DNA from: VAZQ01 sp036406655
GTDB lineage: Bacteria > Pseudomonadota > Alphaproteobacteria > Rhizobiales > Xanthobacteraceae
Length of the DNA: 64,000 nucleotides
Assembly: GCA_036406655.1 (NCBI GenBank)
Contig: DASXAP010000274.1
Span: forward strand, 20,939-84,938
Direction: 5' to 3'
A program made the translations under genes and the position numbers. The notes beneath the pieces were generated by a model. That model was not told the origin of the DNA. It saw nothing but the letters and a program-made list of their open reading frames with translations, and searched no databases. Positions within the stretch are counted from its first letter, which is position 1. The number at the start of each line of letters is the position of its first letter. Shown one piece after another: positions 51,462-60,041 of this stretch.

Positions 51462-52706
51462 TCACACCGGCTTGAGCAGGACGTGCCGCTTGCGGCCGAG
51501 CGACAGCTTGATCACCCCTTGCGGCGTGAGGTTGGCCAGCGCCAGCGATGTCCTGTCGTCCGCGACCGTCACATCGTTGATTCGCAGGCCGCCGCCCTTG
51601 ATCTGACGGCGCGCCTCACCGTTCGAGGAGACGAGGCCCGCTTCGACGAAGGCAGCGAGCACCCCGATCCCCGCTGCTAGCCGGGCATGCGGAATCTCGA
51701 GCGTCGGAAGCGTGTCGGCGATCGCGCCTTCCTCGAACGTGCGGCGGGCGGTATCGGCGGCCTGCTCGGCGGCTTCGCGGCCGTGCAGGAGCGCGGTCGC
51801 CTCGGTCGCCAGCACCTTCTTTGCCTCGTTGAGCTCGCGCCCCTGCAGCGAGGCGAGGCGGGCGATGTCGTCAAGCGGCAGATCGGTGAACAGCTTCAGC
51901 AGCCGCGCCACGTCGCCGTCCTCGCAGTTGCGCCAGAACTGCCAATAATCGTATGGACGCATGATGTCGCGGTTGAGCCAGACCGCGCCGGTCTCGGTCT
52001 TGCCCATCTTGGCGCCTGATGCGGTCGTCAGCAGCGGCGTTGTCAGCGCGAACAGCTCGGCGTTGCACAGCCGACGGCCTAGCTCGATGCCGTTGACGAT
52101 GTTGCCCCACTGGTCGGAGCCACCCATTTGCAACAGGCAACCGTAGCGCTTGTGCAGCTCCACGAAATCGAACGCCTGCAGGATCATGTAGTTGAACTCG
52201 AGAAATGTCAGGGGTTGCTCCCGCTCGAGCCGGAGCTTCACCGAATCGAAGGTCAGCATCTTGTTGATGGTGAAGTGGCGGCCGACCTCGCGCAGGAACT
52301 CGATGTAGAGCAGCGGGTCGAGCCAATCGGCATTGTTGGCCATCAAGGCGCCCGCGTCGAAATCGAGAAATCGGGAGAACACGCTTCGAATCGAGGCGAT
52401 GTTGCGGTCGATCTGCTCGTTGCTCAGCAGCGTGCGGCTAGTGTCCTTGCCGGAAGGATCACCGATCTTGCTGGTGCCGCCGCCCATCAGCGCTATCGGC
52501 CGGTGCCCGGTCCGCTGCAGCCAGCGCAACATCATGATGGTCAGCAAGTTACCGATGTGCAGGCTCGGAGCCGTCGCATCGAAGCCGACATAGGCCGTGA
52601 TCCGGCCTGCGGCCGTGCGTGCATCGAGGCCGTCGGCATCGGAAACCTGGTGGATGAACCCTCGCTCGGCGAGGACGCGCAGGAACTCGGACTTGTAGGC
52701 GCTCAT
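51462..52706 (-). CDS. tyrS: Tyrosyl-tRNA synthetase
   Basis: Class I enzyme charging tRNA-Tyr. The 414-residue protein (MSAYKSEFLRVLAERGFIHQ) shows TAYVGFDATAPSLHIGNLL with the HIGN signature, QAFDFVELHKRYGCLLQMGGSDQWGNI for the Tyr pocket, and KMGKTETG as the KMSKS loop. A C-terminal S4 RNA-binding domain begins LVSSNGEARRQIKGGGLRIN. Two start codons are close: ATG 52712 would add Met-Arg. I prefer 52706 because family members open MSA/MTA. It is divergent from anmK, a common rhizobial pair. Confidence 0.96.
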   Translation of the reverse strand: MSAYKSEFLRVLAERGFIHQVSDADGLDARTAAGRITAYVGFDATAPSLHIGNLLTIMMLRWLQRTGHRPIALMGGGTSKIGDPSGKDTSRTLLSNEQIDRNIASIRSVFSRFLDFDAGALMANNADWLDPLLYIEFLREVGRHFTINKMLTFDSVKLRLEREQPLTFLEFNYMILQAFDFVELHKRYGCLLQMGGSDQWGNIVNGIELGRRLCNAELFALTTPLLTTASGAKMGKTETGAVWLNRDIMRPYDYWQFWRNCEDGDVARLLKLFTDLPLDDIARLASLQGRELNEAKKVLATEATALLHGREAAEQAADTARRTFEEGAIADTLPTLEIPHARLAAGIGVLAAFVEAGLVSSNGEARRQIKGGGLRINDVTVADDRTSLALANLTPQGVIKLSLGRKRHVLLKPV

Positions 52707-52786
52707 GCGCATCGACCGCTGATATCGCTTGTTTTCGGCCGGTGGTGTAACAGGTCCGGCTGCGGAATTAAACCGAGAGCCAGTCG

Positions 52787-53908
52787 ATGCCGGTGCTATC
52801 TGCCATAGGCCTCATGAGCGGCACCTCCTACGACGGAATCGACGTGGCGCTGCTCGGCACCGACGGCGAGGACATCGAGGAGCTCGGGCCTACCGGCTAC
52901 CGACCTTACGCCGAGCACGAGAGAGAGGTGCTGCGGCGCGCGCTCGCGGCCGCGGCGGGGATGCGCGATCGCGCCGAGCGCCCCGACGTCCTCGCCGAGG
53001 CGGAGGAGCTCGTGACCGACATGCATGCGGAGGCGGTGGAAGCGTTTCTTGCTGCGAACGGGCTGGCTTCGAGCGCGGTGGCGGTCGTGGGCTTCCACGG
53101 CCAGACCGTTCTGCACCGGCCCGAGCTTGGGTTGACGGTGCAGCTCGGAAACGGTCGTGCGCTGGCCGCCCGTCTGGGGATTCCGGTGGTCTATGATTTT
53201 CGCGCCGCCGATGTGGCGGCCGGCGGTCAGGGCGCCCCGCTCGTGCCGGTCTTTCATCGGGCCATGGTGCGCAAGCTCGGGCGCAGCAACCCGGTCGGCG
53301 TGCTCAATGTCGGCGGCGTCGCTAATCTGACCTTCCTCGACGGCTCCGAACTCATCGCTTTCGATACCGGACCGGGCAATGCGCTGATCGATGATTACGT
53401 CCGCCAGCGCACTGGCCAGCCGCGCGACGACGAAGGGGGCAGGGCGGCTGCCGGGCGCGTCGATGCCGCGGCCGTCATGCGGGTCCTGGCGCATCCGTTC
53501 TTCGCCAAGTCGCCGCCCAAATCGCTCGACCGCAACGCTTTCCGCCAATGGGTCGCCGGGCAGGCGGGGCTTGCGGCCAAGAGCACGGAGGACGGCGCGG
53601 CGACACTGACGGCGATCACGGCAGCCGCCGTCGCGCGCTCGATCGCTGTCCTGCCACGCCCGCCGACGAGCTGGATCGTTGCCGGAGGCGGCACTCGGAA
53701 TCGGACGCTGATGCGGATGCTGGCGGAGGGGCTTGCCCCCATCGCCGTGCAGACGGCCGATGCCGTCGGCTGGTCGGCGGAGGCGCTGGAGGCACAGGCC
53801 TTCGCCTATCTTGCCGTGCGCTCCGTCAAGGGCATGCCGATCACCTTCCCGAGCACGACCGGGGTGCCGCGGCCGATGCAAGGCGGCGTTTTGGCACGGC
53901 CGCAATGA
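52787..53908 (+). CDS. anmK: Anhydro-N-acetylmuramic acid kinase
   Basis: Phosphorylates and opens 1,6-anhydro-MurNAc recovered from cell-wall turnover, giving MurNAc-6-phosphate. The 373-residue protein has the ASKHA-type phosphate loop AIGLMSGTSYDGIDVALLGT at the N-terminus, VVGFHGQTVLHRPE, VYDFRAADVAAGGQGAPLVP with the catalytic Asp, GVANLTFLDG, AFDTGPGNALIDDYV and IVAGGGTRNRTLMRML. It ends 10 bp before the convergent hydrolase gene. The cell-wall genes amiC, mrcA and the M23 peptidase are also in the window but not co-transcribed. Confidence 0.95.
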   Translation: MPVLSAIGLMSGTSYDGIDVALLGTDGEDIEELGPTGYRPYAEHEREVLRRALAAAAGMRDRAERPDVLAEAEELVTDMHAEAVEAFLAANGLASSAVAVVGFHGQTVLHRPELGLTVQLGNGRALAARLGIPVVYDFRAADVAAGGQGAPLVPVFHRAMVRKLGRSNPVGVLNVGGVANLTFLDGSELIAFDTGPGNALIDDYVRQRTGQPRDDEGGRAAAGRVDAAAVMRVLAHPFFAKSPPKSLDRNAFRQWVAGQAGLAAKSTEDGAATLTAITAAAVARSIAVLPRPPTSWIVAGGGTRNRTLMRMLAEGLAPIAVQTADAVGWSAEALEAQAFAYLAVRSVKGMPITFPSTTGVPRPMQGGVLARPQ

Positions 53909-53918
53909 ATCCGCGCCC

Positions 53919-54581
53919 CTAGGCGGCGCTCGGTCTGCGTTCGGTCTTGAGACGCTTGTCGAGATAGGTGCCGACCGTCTGGATCAGGGGATCGATCTTG
54001 CCGTCGAAGAAATGATTGGCGCCGGTGATGACCTTGTGCTCGATGACGATGCCCCTTTGGGTCTTGAGCTTCTCGACCAGACCGCTCACGTCCCTGGCCG
54101 GCACCACCGCATCCTTGTCGCCGTGAACGATCATGCCCGACGACGGACAGGGGGCGAGAAAGGAGAAATCGTAGAGATTGGCCGGTGGTGCGATCGAGAT
54201 GAAGCCTTCGATCTCCGGCCGCCGCATGAGCAGCTGCATGCCGATCCACGCCCCGAACGAGAAGCCGGCGATCCAACAGCTGCGGGCCTCGGGATTGATC
54301 GATTGCGCCCAGTCGAGCGCCGAGGCTGCATCCGAGAGCTCCCCCTGGCCGTGATCGAACGAGCCCTGGCTGCGCCCGACCCCGCGGAAGTTGAAGCGCA
54401 GCACGGAAAAGTTCCGGTGCGCGAAGGCGTAGTACAGCTGGTAGATGATCTGGTGGTTCATCGTCCCCCCGAATTGGGGGTGCGGGTGAAGCACGATGCC
54501 GATGGGCGCGTTCCGCTGCGGCGCCGGATGATAGCGGCCCTCGATGCGTCCGGCCGCGCCGGTGAAGATGACTTCGGGCAT
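53919..54581 (-). CDS. Alpha/beta hydrolase (dienelactone-hydrolase-like)
   Basis: A 220-residue cytosolic alpha/beta hydrolase. The oxyanion-side motif is VLHPHPQFGGTMNHQIIYQL, followed by LRFNFRGVGRSQGSFDHGQGE. The nucleophile Ser lies in IAGFSFGAWIGMQLL (GxSxG), the acid in VHGDKDAVVP, and the His in ITGANHFFDG. This HPHPxxGG...FNFRGVGxSxG pattern is shared by a conserved proteobacterial group of unknown substrate. ATG 54581 (MPEVIFTG) fits the family; the frame is open further upstream. Confidence 0.9.
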   Translation of the reverse strand: MPEVIFTGAAGRIEGRYHPAPQRNAPIGIVLHPHPQFGGTMNHQIIYQLYYAFAHRNFSVLRFNFRGVGRSQGSFDHGQGELSDAASALDWAQSINPEARSCWIAGFSFGAWIGMQLLMRRPEIEGFISIAPPANLYDFSFLAPCPSSGMIVHGDKDAVVPARDVSGLVEKLKTQRGIVIEHKVITGANHFFDGKIDPLIQTVGTYLDKRLKTERRPSAA

Positions 54582-54851
54582 GAGCTTTCGAACCTCGATC
54601 CGGATCCCGGTGCCTTGGCGCTGAGAGACGCCGGGCACTGGTCGAAGCACGCCTTGACGGCAATGGCAGGTGCCCGTAAGCGTCTACAAGCGTTCTTGAT
54701 TTTGCCGGGCACCGCGGCGGGAACGGCGGTCGGCCGCTTTCTAGCATGGGTGCGGGGGCAAAAAGCAAGCACTTGACGGGAGCTGGCGGCGCCTCGACCT
54801 GTCCGGTCGACCGAGTGCAGCAGCCCGCGAGAACGCCGACCGGCGGAGCTC

Positions 54852-56012
54852 ATGCAGCCACGCATCTATCTTGACTGGAACGCCACCGCGCCATTGCGGG
54901 AGGAGGCGCGCACGGCGACCTTGGCTGGCCTCGATGCCGCGGGCAATCCTTCCTCGATCCATGCCGAAGGCCGCGCGGCCCGCCGGCTCGTCGAACAAGC
55001 CCGCACCGAGGTCGCAGCGCTCGTGGGCGCCGAGCCCCGCAATGTCGTGTTCACATCGGGTGGGACGGAAGCCAATGCGCTGGCCCTGGCACCGGCTCAG
55101 CGCCAGGATGGTCAGGCGCAAAGGCTCCTGGTATCGGCAATCGAGCATCCTTCCGTGCTGGCGGGCGGCCGCTTTCCGGCAGCGGCGGTCGAGCGGCTGG
55201 CGGTCACCCATGCGGGGCAGCTCGATCTCGACGCGCTCGAAGAGCGGCTCGAGGCTGTCGGCGGCCGTGTGCTTGTTTCGCTGATGCTTGCCAACAACGA
55301 GACCGGGGTTGTTCAACCGGTCTCCCAGGCTGCTTCCCTGGTCCATCAGGCGGGCGGCATCCTGCATGTTGACGCCGTGCAGGCCGCCGGCAGATTACCC
55401 TGCGATATGAAGGCGCTCGGCGCTGATCTTCTGACGATCTCGGGACACAAGATCGGTGCTCCCAAGGGCGTCGGAGCGCTGATCCGGCGCGATGCTGCCC
55501 CGCCCGGTCCGGAGCCGCTCATCCGGGGCGGCGGGCAGGAGCGCGGCGTCCGCGCCGGGACCGAGAACGTGGCCGGCATTGCCGGTTTCGGCGCTGCTGC
55601 CGCGGCCGCCGGCAGAAAGCTCCGCGCCGATGCGGCACGGACGGCAGGCCTGCGCGATCGGCTCGAAGCGGGGCTGCGGGCCGCCTGCGCCGAGGCGGTC
55701 ATTTTCGGCAGCGGCGCCGAGCGGCTGCCCAACACGACGCTATTTGCGGTGGCCGGAATCAAGGCGGAAACCGCGGTGATTGCCTTCGATCTCGAAGGTA
55801 TTGCGGTCTCCTCGGGCGCGGCTTGCTCCTCGGGCAAGGTCCAGCCGTCGCACGTGCTGGCTGCAATGGGGGTTCCGCCGCATCTTGCCCGGGCCGCCAT
55901 ACGCGTCAGCCTCGGTCCGACCAGCGCGGAATCCGAGGTTGATCGCTTCCTGGAAACTTGGATAAGGCTATGGAGGACCTTATTTAAGGAGAGGCGAGGG
56001 ATCGCAGCCTGA
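54852..56012 (+). CDS. Cysteine desulfurase (IscS/NifS-like), first gene of the suf cluster
   Basis: PLP enzyme that takes sulfur from cysteine as a persulfide. The 386-residue protein has IYLDWNATAPLREEAR, NPSSIHAEGRAARRL, VVFTSGGTEANALAL, SAIEHPSVL, DAVQAAGRLP and the Schiff-base Lys in LTISGHKIGAPKGVGAL. The persulfide Cys is in VSSGAACSSGKVQPSHVL, in the longer mobile loop of group I enzymes. Thus it differs from the SufS further down. sufB follows after 140 bp. Its position leading the Fe-S operon is common in Rhizobiales; no iscR/rirA-like gene precedes it. Confidence 0.94.
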   Translation: MQPRIYLDWNATAPLREEARTATLAGLDAAGNPSSIHAEGRAARRLVEQARTEVAALVGAEPRNVVFTSGGTEANALALAPAQRQDGQAQRLLVSAIEHPSVLAGGRFPAAAVERLAVTHAGQLDLDALEERLEAVGGRVLVSLMLANNETGVVQPVSQAASLVHQAGGILHVDAVQAAGRLPCDMKALGADLLTISGHKIGAPKGVGALIRRDAAPPGPEPLIRGGGQERGVRAGTENVAGIAGFGAAAAAAGRKLRADAARTAGLRDRLEAGLRAACAEAVIFGSGAERLPNTTLFAVAGIKAETAVIAFDLEGIAVSSGAACSSGKVQPSHVLAAMGVPPHLARAAIRVSLGPTSAESEVDRFLETWIRLWRTLFKERRGIAA

Positions 56013-56152
56013 CGTTGCCGGCAACCCTGCGCCAGGCCCGTCGGCAGGCGGGCAGCAAACGCAGCTGACGAACGAGGCAGGCGCAAGCAAGCCAGACCGA
56101 CCATAACCGACTGATCCAACCCGCGGTCCTTGAAACCGCAGTGGAGGGAAGA

Positions 56153-57655
56153 ATGCCGGCCGTGCAGGAGACCGTCGAGCAGGTCCGCCGTATCGACGTC
56201 GATCAATACAAGTATGGATTCGAGACCGTCATCGAATCCGAGAAGGCTCCCAAAGGGCTCAACGAAGACGTAATCCGCTTCATCTCGGCAAAGAAGAACG
56301 AGCCGGAGTGGATGCTCCGTTGGCGGCTCGACGCCTACCGGCGGTGGCTCACGATGCGGGAGCCGCAGTGGGGGCGCGTGAGCTACGGACCGATCGATTA
56401 TCAGGGCATCTATTACTACGCTGCGCCGAAGAAAAAGCCGACCTCGCTCGACGAGATCGATCCGGAAATTCTCGCGACCTATGAGAAGCTGGGAATACCG
56501 CTGCGCGAGCGCGAGGCGCTGCTCGGCATCGAGAAGCCGGCATCCGGGGACGGAGACGCTGCCGGCAGCGGTTATGGGCGCGTAGCGGTCGACGCGGTGT
56601 TCGACTCGGTGTCGGTGGCTACCACCTTCAAGGAGGAGCTCGCCAAGGCCGGTGTGCTGTTCATGCCGATCTCGGAGGCGCTGCAGAAGCACCCCGATCT
56701 GGTCAAGAAATATCTCGGCACCGTGGTGCCGGTGTCCGACAACTTCTTCGCCACCCTGAACTCGGCGGTGTTCTCGGACGGGTCCTTCGTCTACGTGCCG
56801 GCGGGCGTGCGCTGTCCGATGGAGCTCTCGACCTATTTCCGCATCAACGAGCGCAACACCGGGCAATTCGAGCGCACGCTCATCATCGCCGACAAGGGCT
56901 CGTATGTGAGCTATCTCGAAGGCTGCACCGCCCCTACGCGTGACGAGAACCAGCTGCACGCGGCGGTGGTCGAGCTCATTGCGCTGGACGACGCGGAGAT
57001 CAAGTACTCGACCATCCAGAACTGGTACCCCGGGGATGCGAGCGGCCGGGGCGGGGTCTACAACTTCGTCACCAAGCGCGGCGACTGCCGCGGCGCGGGC
57101 TCGAAGATCTCCTGGACCCAGCTGGAGACCGGCTCGGCAATCACCTGGAAATATCCGAGCTGCATCCTGCGCGGCGACAATTCGCGCGGCGAATTCTACT
57201 CGATCGCGATCTCCAACGGCCACCAGCAGGTCGATTCCGGAACCAAGATGCTGCATCTCGGCAGGAACACGACGAGCCGGATCATCTCCAAGGGCATCGC
57301 CGCGGGGCGCTCCAACAACACCTATCGCGGCCTGGTGAGCGCGCATCGGCGCGCCACCGGCGCCCGGAACTTCACCAATTGCGACTCCCTGCTGATCGGC
57401 GACAAGTGCGGCGCGCATACCACGCCTTACATCGAGGCCAAGAGCTCCTCCGCGGTGTTCGAGCACGAGGCGACCACGTCCAAGATCTCCGAGGACACGC
57501 TGTTCTACTGCATGCAGCGCGGGCTCACCGAGGAGGAGGCGGTGGCGCTCGTGGTCAACGGCTTCGTCAAGGACGTCCTGCAGCAGCTGCCGATGGAATT
57601 CGCGGTCGAGGCGCAGAAGCTCATCTCGATCAGCCTGGAAGGCAGCGTCGGATGA
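56153..57655 (+). CDS. sufB: Fe-S cluster assembly scaffold SufB
   Basis: Core of the SufBC2D scaffold where [4Fe-4S] clusters are built. The 500-residue protein shows the N-terminal helical part (DQYKYGFETVIESEKAPKGL, NEPEWMLRWRLDAYRRWL), then the right-handed beta-helix core with NERNTGQFERTLIIADKGSY, SYLEGCTAPTRDENQLHAAV and IQNWYPGD. The C-terminal Cys region (RNFTNCDSLLIGDKCGAHT, then PYIEAKSSSAVFEHEATTS) is conserved for cluster assembly. ATG 56153 has GGAGGG upstream. sufC follows 78 bp on. Confidence 0.97.
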   Translation: MPAVQETVEQVRRIDVDQYKYGFETVIESEKAPKGLNEDVIRFISAKKNEPEWMLRWRLDAYRRWLTMREPQWGRVSYGPIDYQGIYYYAAPKKKPTSLDEIDPEILATYEKLGIPLREREALLGIEKPASGDGDAAGSGYGRVAVDAVFDSVSVATTFKEELAKAGVLFMPISEALQKHPDLVKKYLGTVVPVSDNFFATLNSAVFSDGSFVYVPAGVRCPMELSTYFRINERNTGQFERTLIIADKGSYVSYLEGCTAPTRDENQLHAAVVELIALDDAEIKYSTIQNWYPGDASGRGGVYNFVTKRGDCRGAGSKISWTQLETGSAITWKYPSCILRGDNSRGEFYSIAISNGHQQVDSGTKMLHLGRNTTSRIISKGIAAGRSNNTYRGLVSAHRRATGARNFTNCDSLLIGDKCGAHTTPYIEAKSSSAVFEHEATTSKISEDTLFYCMQRGLTEEEAVALVVNGFVKDVLQQLPMEFAVEAQKLISISLEGSVG

Positions 57656-57733
57656 CGTGGAGATGGATCGCCGTCCTGCGCGCGCCCGGTCGGCGGCTGC
57701 GGCCGTATCCTTCCAAGAATGCGAGTTGAAAGA

Positions 57734-58489
57734 ATGCAGCTGTTGGAAGTGAAGAACCTGCACGTCGAGGTGGACGGCAAGCGCATCCTCAACGGGCTCG
57801 ACCTTTCGGTCAGCCGGGGGAGCGTGCATGCGATCATGGGCCCGAACGGCTCCGGCAAGTCCACGCTCGCCCACGTGCTGGCGGGGAAGGAGGACTATGT
57901 CGTCACGGAGGGCGAGGTGCTGCTCGACGGCGAGGAAATTCTGGCCCTGCCGCCGGACGAGCGCGCGGCGAAGGGGCTGTTCCTCGCCTTCCAGTATCCG
58001 CTGGAGATCCCCGGGGTTGCCACCATGACCTTCCTGCGGACTTCACTCAATGCGCAGCGAAAGAAGCGCGGTGAAGCCGAGCTCTCCACCCCCGAGTTCC
58101 TCAAGCGGGTGCGTGAGGTCGCGAGCCGGCTCGGGATCGAGCAGGAGATGCTGCGGCGGGGGGTCAATGTCGGGTTCTCCGGCGGCGAGAAGAAGCGCAA
58201 CGAGATACTGCAGATGGCGCTTCTGGCGCCGCGGCTGTGCGTGCTCGACGAGACCGATTCCGGTCTCGACATCGACGCGCTCAAGGTCGTCGCCGACGGG
58301 GTCAACCGCCTGCGCTCGCCCGACCGCGGCTTCGTGGTGATCACGCACTATCAGCGCCTGCTCAACTATATCGTTCCCGACGTGGTGCATGTCCTCTCGC
58401 GCGGCCGTATCGTGAAGACCGGAGACAAGGACCTTGCGCTCGAGCTCGAGGCGACCGGGTACGCGCAATACCGGGAGGAGGCGGCGTGA
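57734..58489 (+). CDS. sufC: Fe-S cluster assembly ATPase SufC
   Basis: ABC-type ATPase that drives the SufBC2D complex. The 251-residue protein has Walker A GPNGSGKST, Q-loop FLAFQYPLEIPGV, signature FSGGEKKRNEILQM, Walker B LCVLDETDSGLD and the H-loop FVVITHYQRLL, all typical of SufC. The ETDSGLD after Walker B is the SufC variant. I chose ATG 57734 (MQLLEVKNLHV); ATG 57719 would add five residues. The stop overlaps the GTG of the next small gene as GTGA, implying coupled translation. Confidence 0.97.
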   Translation: MQLLEVKNLHVEVDGKRILNGLDLSVSRGSVHAIMGPNGSGKSTLAHVLAGKEDYVVTEGEVLLDGEEILALPPDERAAKGLFLAFQYPLEIPGVATMTFLRTSLNAQRKKRGEAELSTPEFLKRVREVASRLGIEQEMLRRGVNVGFSGGEKKRNEILQMALLAPRLCVLDETDSGLDIDALKVVADGVNRLRSPDRGFVVITHYQRLLNYIVPDVVHVLSRGRIVKTGDKDLALELEATGYAQYREEAA

Positions 58490-58686
58490 CCGAGCTGGGC
58501 AATGTCGTGCTCCAGCACCTGCGCGCGATCCGCGAGCAGCTCGACACGCTCAACGCCCGGATGCTCGAGTTGATGCAGCGCACAGGCAGCCTCGAAGTTC
58601 AAGTCGCCAATCTCTCGGTCCGGATCGACCGCATCGATACGCGTCTCGATCGTGTCGAGCGTCGCCTGGGGTTGATCGAGGCTTGA
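58486..58686 (+). CDS. Small coiled-coil protein between sufC and sufD
   Basis: A 66-residue protein starting at GTG 58486, which overlaps the sufC stop (GTGA). The sequence is almost all one amphipathic helix: TELGNVVLQHLRAIREQLDT, NARMLELMQRTGSLEVQVAN, SVRIDRIDTRLDRVERRLGL. Leu/Ile/Val recur at heptad spacing, and the tail repeats RIDRIDTRLDRVERRL. It has no Cys, so it is not a sulfur carrier. Similar short coiled coils recur in Rhizobiales genomes, but I know of no function. Its position within the operon suggests a role with, or at least co-expression with, the SufBCD complex. Confidence 0.75.
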   Translation: MTELGNVVLQHLRAIREQLDTLNARMLELMQRTGSLEVQVANLSVRIDRIDTRLDRVERRLGLIEA

Positions 58687-58725
58687 GTTGACGAAGGCTT
58701 CAAAGCGAAGGCAGCGCGCCCAGGA

Positions 58726-60039
58726 ATGGCCGAATTAGCCTTGATGAAGACCGCCGCCGAGCAGCAGCTCGCCGCCGAGTGGCAGCAGGCACGCCGGCTG
58801 CTGCCCGGGGCGGCAGCCCTGCGCGAGCAGGCCTTCAGCGTCTTCGAGAGCAATGGCCTGCCGCATCGGCGGATCGAGGAGTGGAAGTACACGGATCTGC
58901 GGGCGCTGATGCGCGAGGCGCGGCCGCTCGCCGGCGCGCCCGACGCAGCGGCCAAGGCGCGGGCGAAAGATGCCGGCGCGGGGCTGGCCTCGATCGAGGC
59001 GCGGCGGATCGTGTTCATCGACGGCGCCTTCGCCCCTGAGCTTTCGGATCTGGCCGCGCTCGAGCCCGGCCTTGGCATTCGCTCGCTGGCGCACTCCCTG
59101 GCCGCGGGCGATCCGTTGACCGTGGCGCACCTCGGCACGATCGTGGGGACGGACGATGTCGCGGTGGCGCTCAACACCGCGTTCATGGGCGATGGCGCCG
59201 TGATCCACGTCGAGGCGGGTTCGACGCTGGCCCGGCCGCTGCATCTTGCTTTCGTCAATTGCGGCAAGGCGCCCGCCTCCGTCTTCGTCCGTTCGCTCGT
59301 GGTCATCGGTGAGGGTGCCCGCGTCATGCTGGTGGAGAGCCACGAGGGCAATGCGGAATATCAGGTGAACGCCGCGGTCGAGCTCAAGGTCGGCGATGGC
59401 GCGCATGTCGACCACGTCAAGATCACCGGTGACGGCGCCGGCGCGCTCCATGTCTCGAGCCTGTTGGCGGAGATCGGCGCCCGCGCCCGCTTCAACGAGT
59501 TCCTGTTTACCACCGGGGGTGCGGTGGTGCGCAACCAGCTGTTCGTTCGTTTTGCGGGGGAGGGCACCATCGCCAGCATCGGCGGCGCAACGCTGCTCCG
59601 GAACCGGCAGCATGCCGACACGACGCTCCTGGCCGATCACGCGGTTGCCGGCTGCACCAGCCGCGAGCTGTTCAAATCGGTGCTCGAGGACCAATCGCGC
59701 GGCATCTTCCAGGGCAAGATCGTCGTGCGCCCGCATGCGCAGAAAACCGACGCGAAGATGGCGACGCATGCCTTGCTGCTGTCGGAAGGCGCCGAGGCCG
59801 ACAACAAGCCGGAGCTCGAGATCTTCGCCGACGACGTGCAGTGCGGGCACGGCGCCACCTCCGGCCGGCTCGATGACGAGCTGCTGTTCTATCTGCGCGC
59901 CCGGGGCATTCCGGAAAAGCAGGCGCAGGCGCTGCTCGTCCAGGCCTTCGTCGGGGAGGCGGTCGAAGGCATCGAGCATGCCGGCTTGCGCGACGCATTG
60001 ATGGACCATGTGGTCGCCTGGCTCGAGCGACGGGAGTGA
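58726..60039 (+). CDS. sufD: Fe-S cluster assembly protein SufD
   Basis: SufB paralogue that completes the SufBC2D scaffold and helps bring in iron. The 437-residue protein shows the N-terminal QAFSVFESNGLPHRRIEEWKYTDLR, a beta-helix centre (AVELKVGDGAHVDHVKITGD, FLFTTGGAVVRNQLFVRFAG) and the C-terminal GRIFQGKI-like segment RGIFQGKIVVRPHAQKTDA. KPELEIFADDVQCGHGATSGRLD and ELLFYLRARGIPEKQAQALL end the family core. ATG 58726 is used. The TGA stop lies 2 bp before the sufS start. Confidence 0.96.
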   Translation: MAELALMKTAAEQQLAAEWQQARRLLPGAAALREQAFSVFESNGLPHRRIEEWKYTDLRALMREARPLAGAPDAAAKARAKDAGAGLASIEARRIVFIDGAFAPELSDLAALEPGLGIRSLAHSLAAGDPLTVAHLGTIVGTDDVAVALNTAFMGDGAVIHVEAGSTLARPLHLAFVNCGKAPASVFVRSLVVIGEGARVMLVESHEGNAEYQVNAAVELKVGDGAHVDHVKITGDGAGALHVSSLLAEIGARARFNEFLFTTGGAVVRNQLFVRFAGEGTIASIGGATLLRNRQHADTTLLADHAVAGCTSRELFKSVLEDQSRGIFQGKIVVRPHAQKTDAKMATHALLLSEGAEADNKPELEIFADDVQCGHGATSGRLDDELLFYLRARGIPEKQAQALLVQAFVGEAVEGIEHAGLRDALMDHVVAWLERRE

Positions 60040-60041
60040 CG

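Noticed and set aside
53919..54650. Longer N-terminus for the alpha/beta hydrolase
   Set aside because: The upstream 23 codons (MLRPVPGVSQRQG...) do not resemble the family, while MPEVIFTG at 54581 is a normal opening.
55346..57874. An 842-codon minus-strand frame opposite the suf genes
   Set aside because: It is the complement of iscS-like and sufB, both certain; the translation looks like reversed coding sequence.
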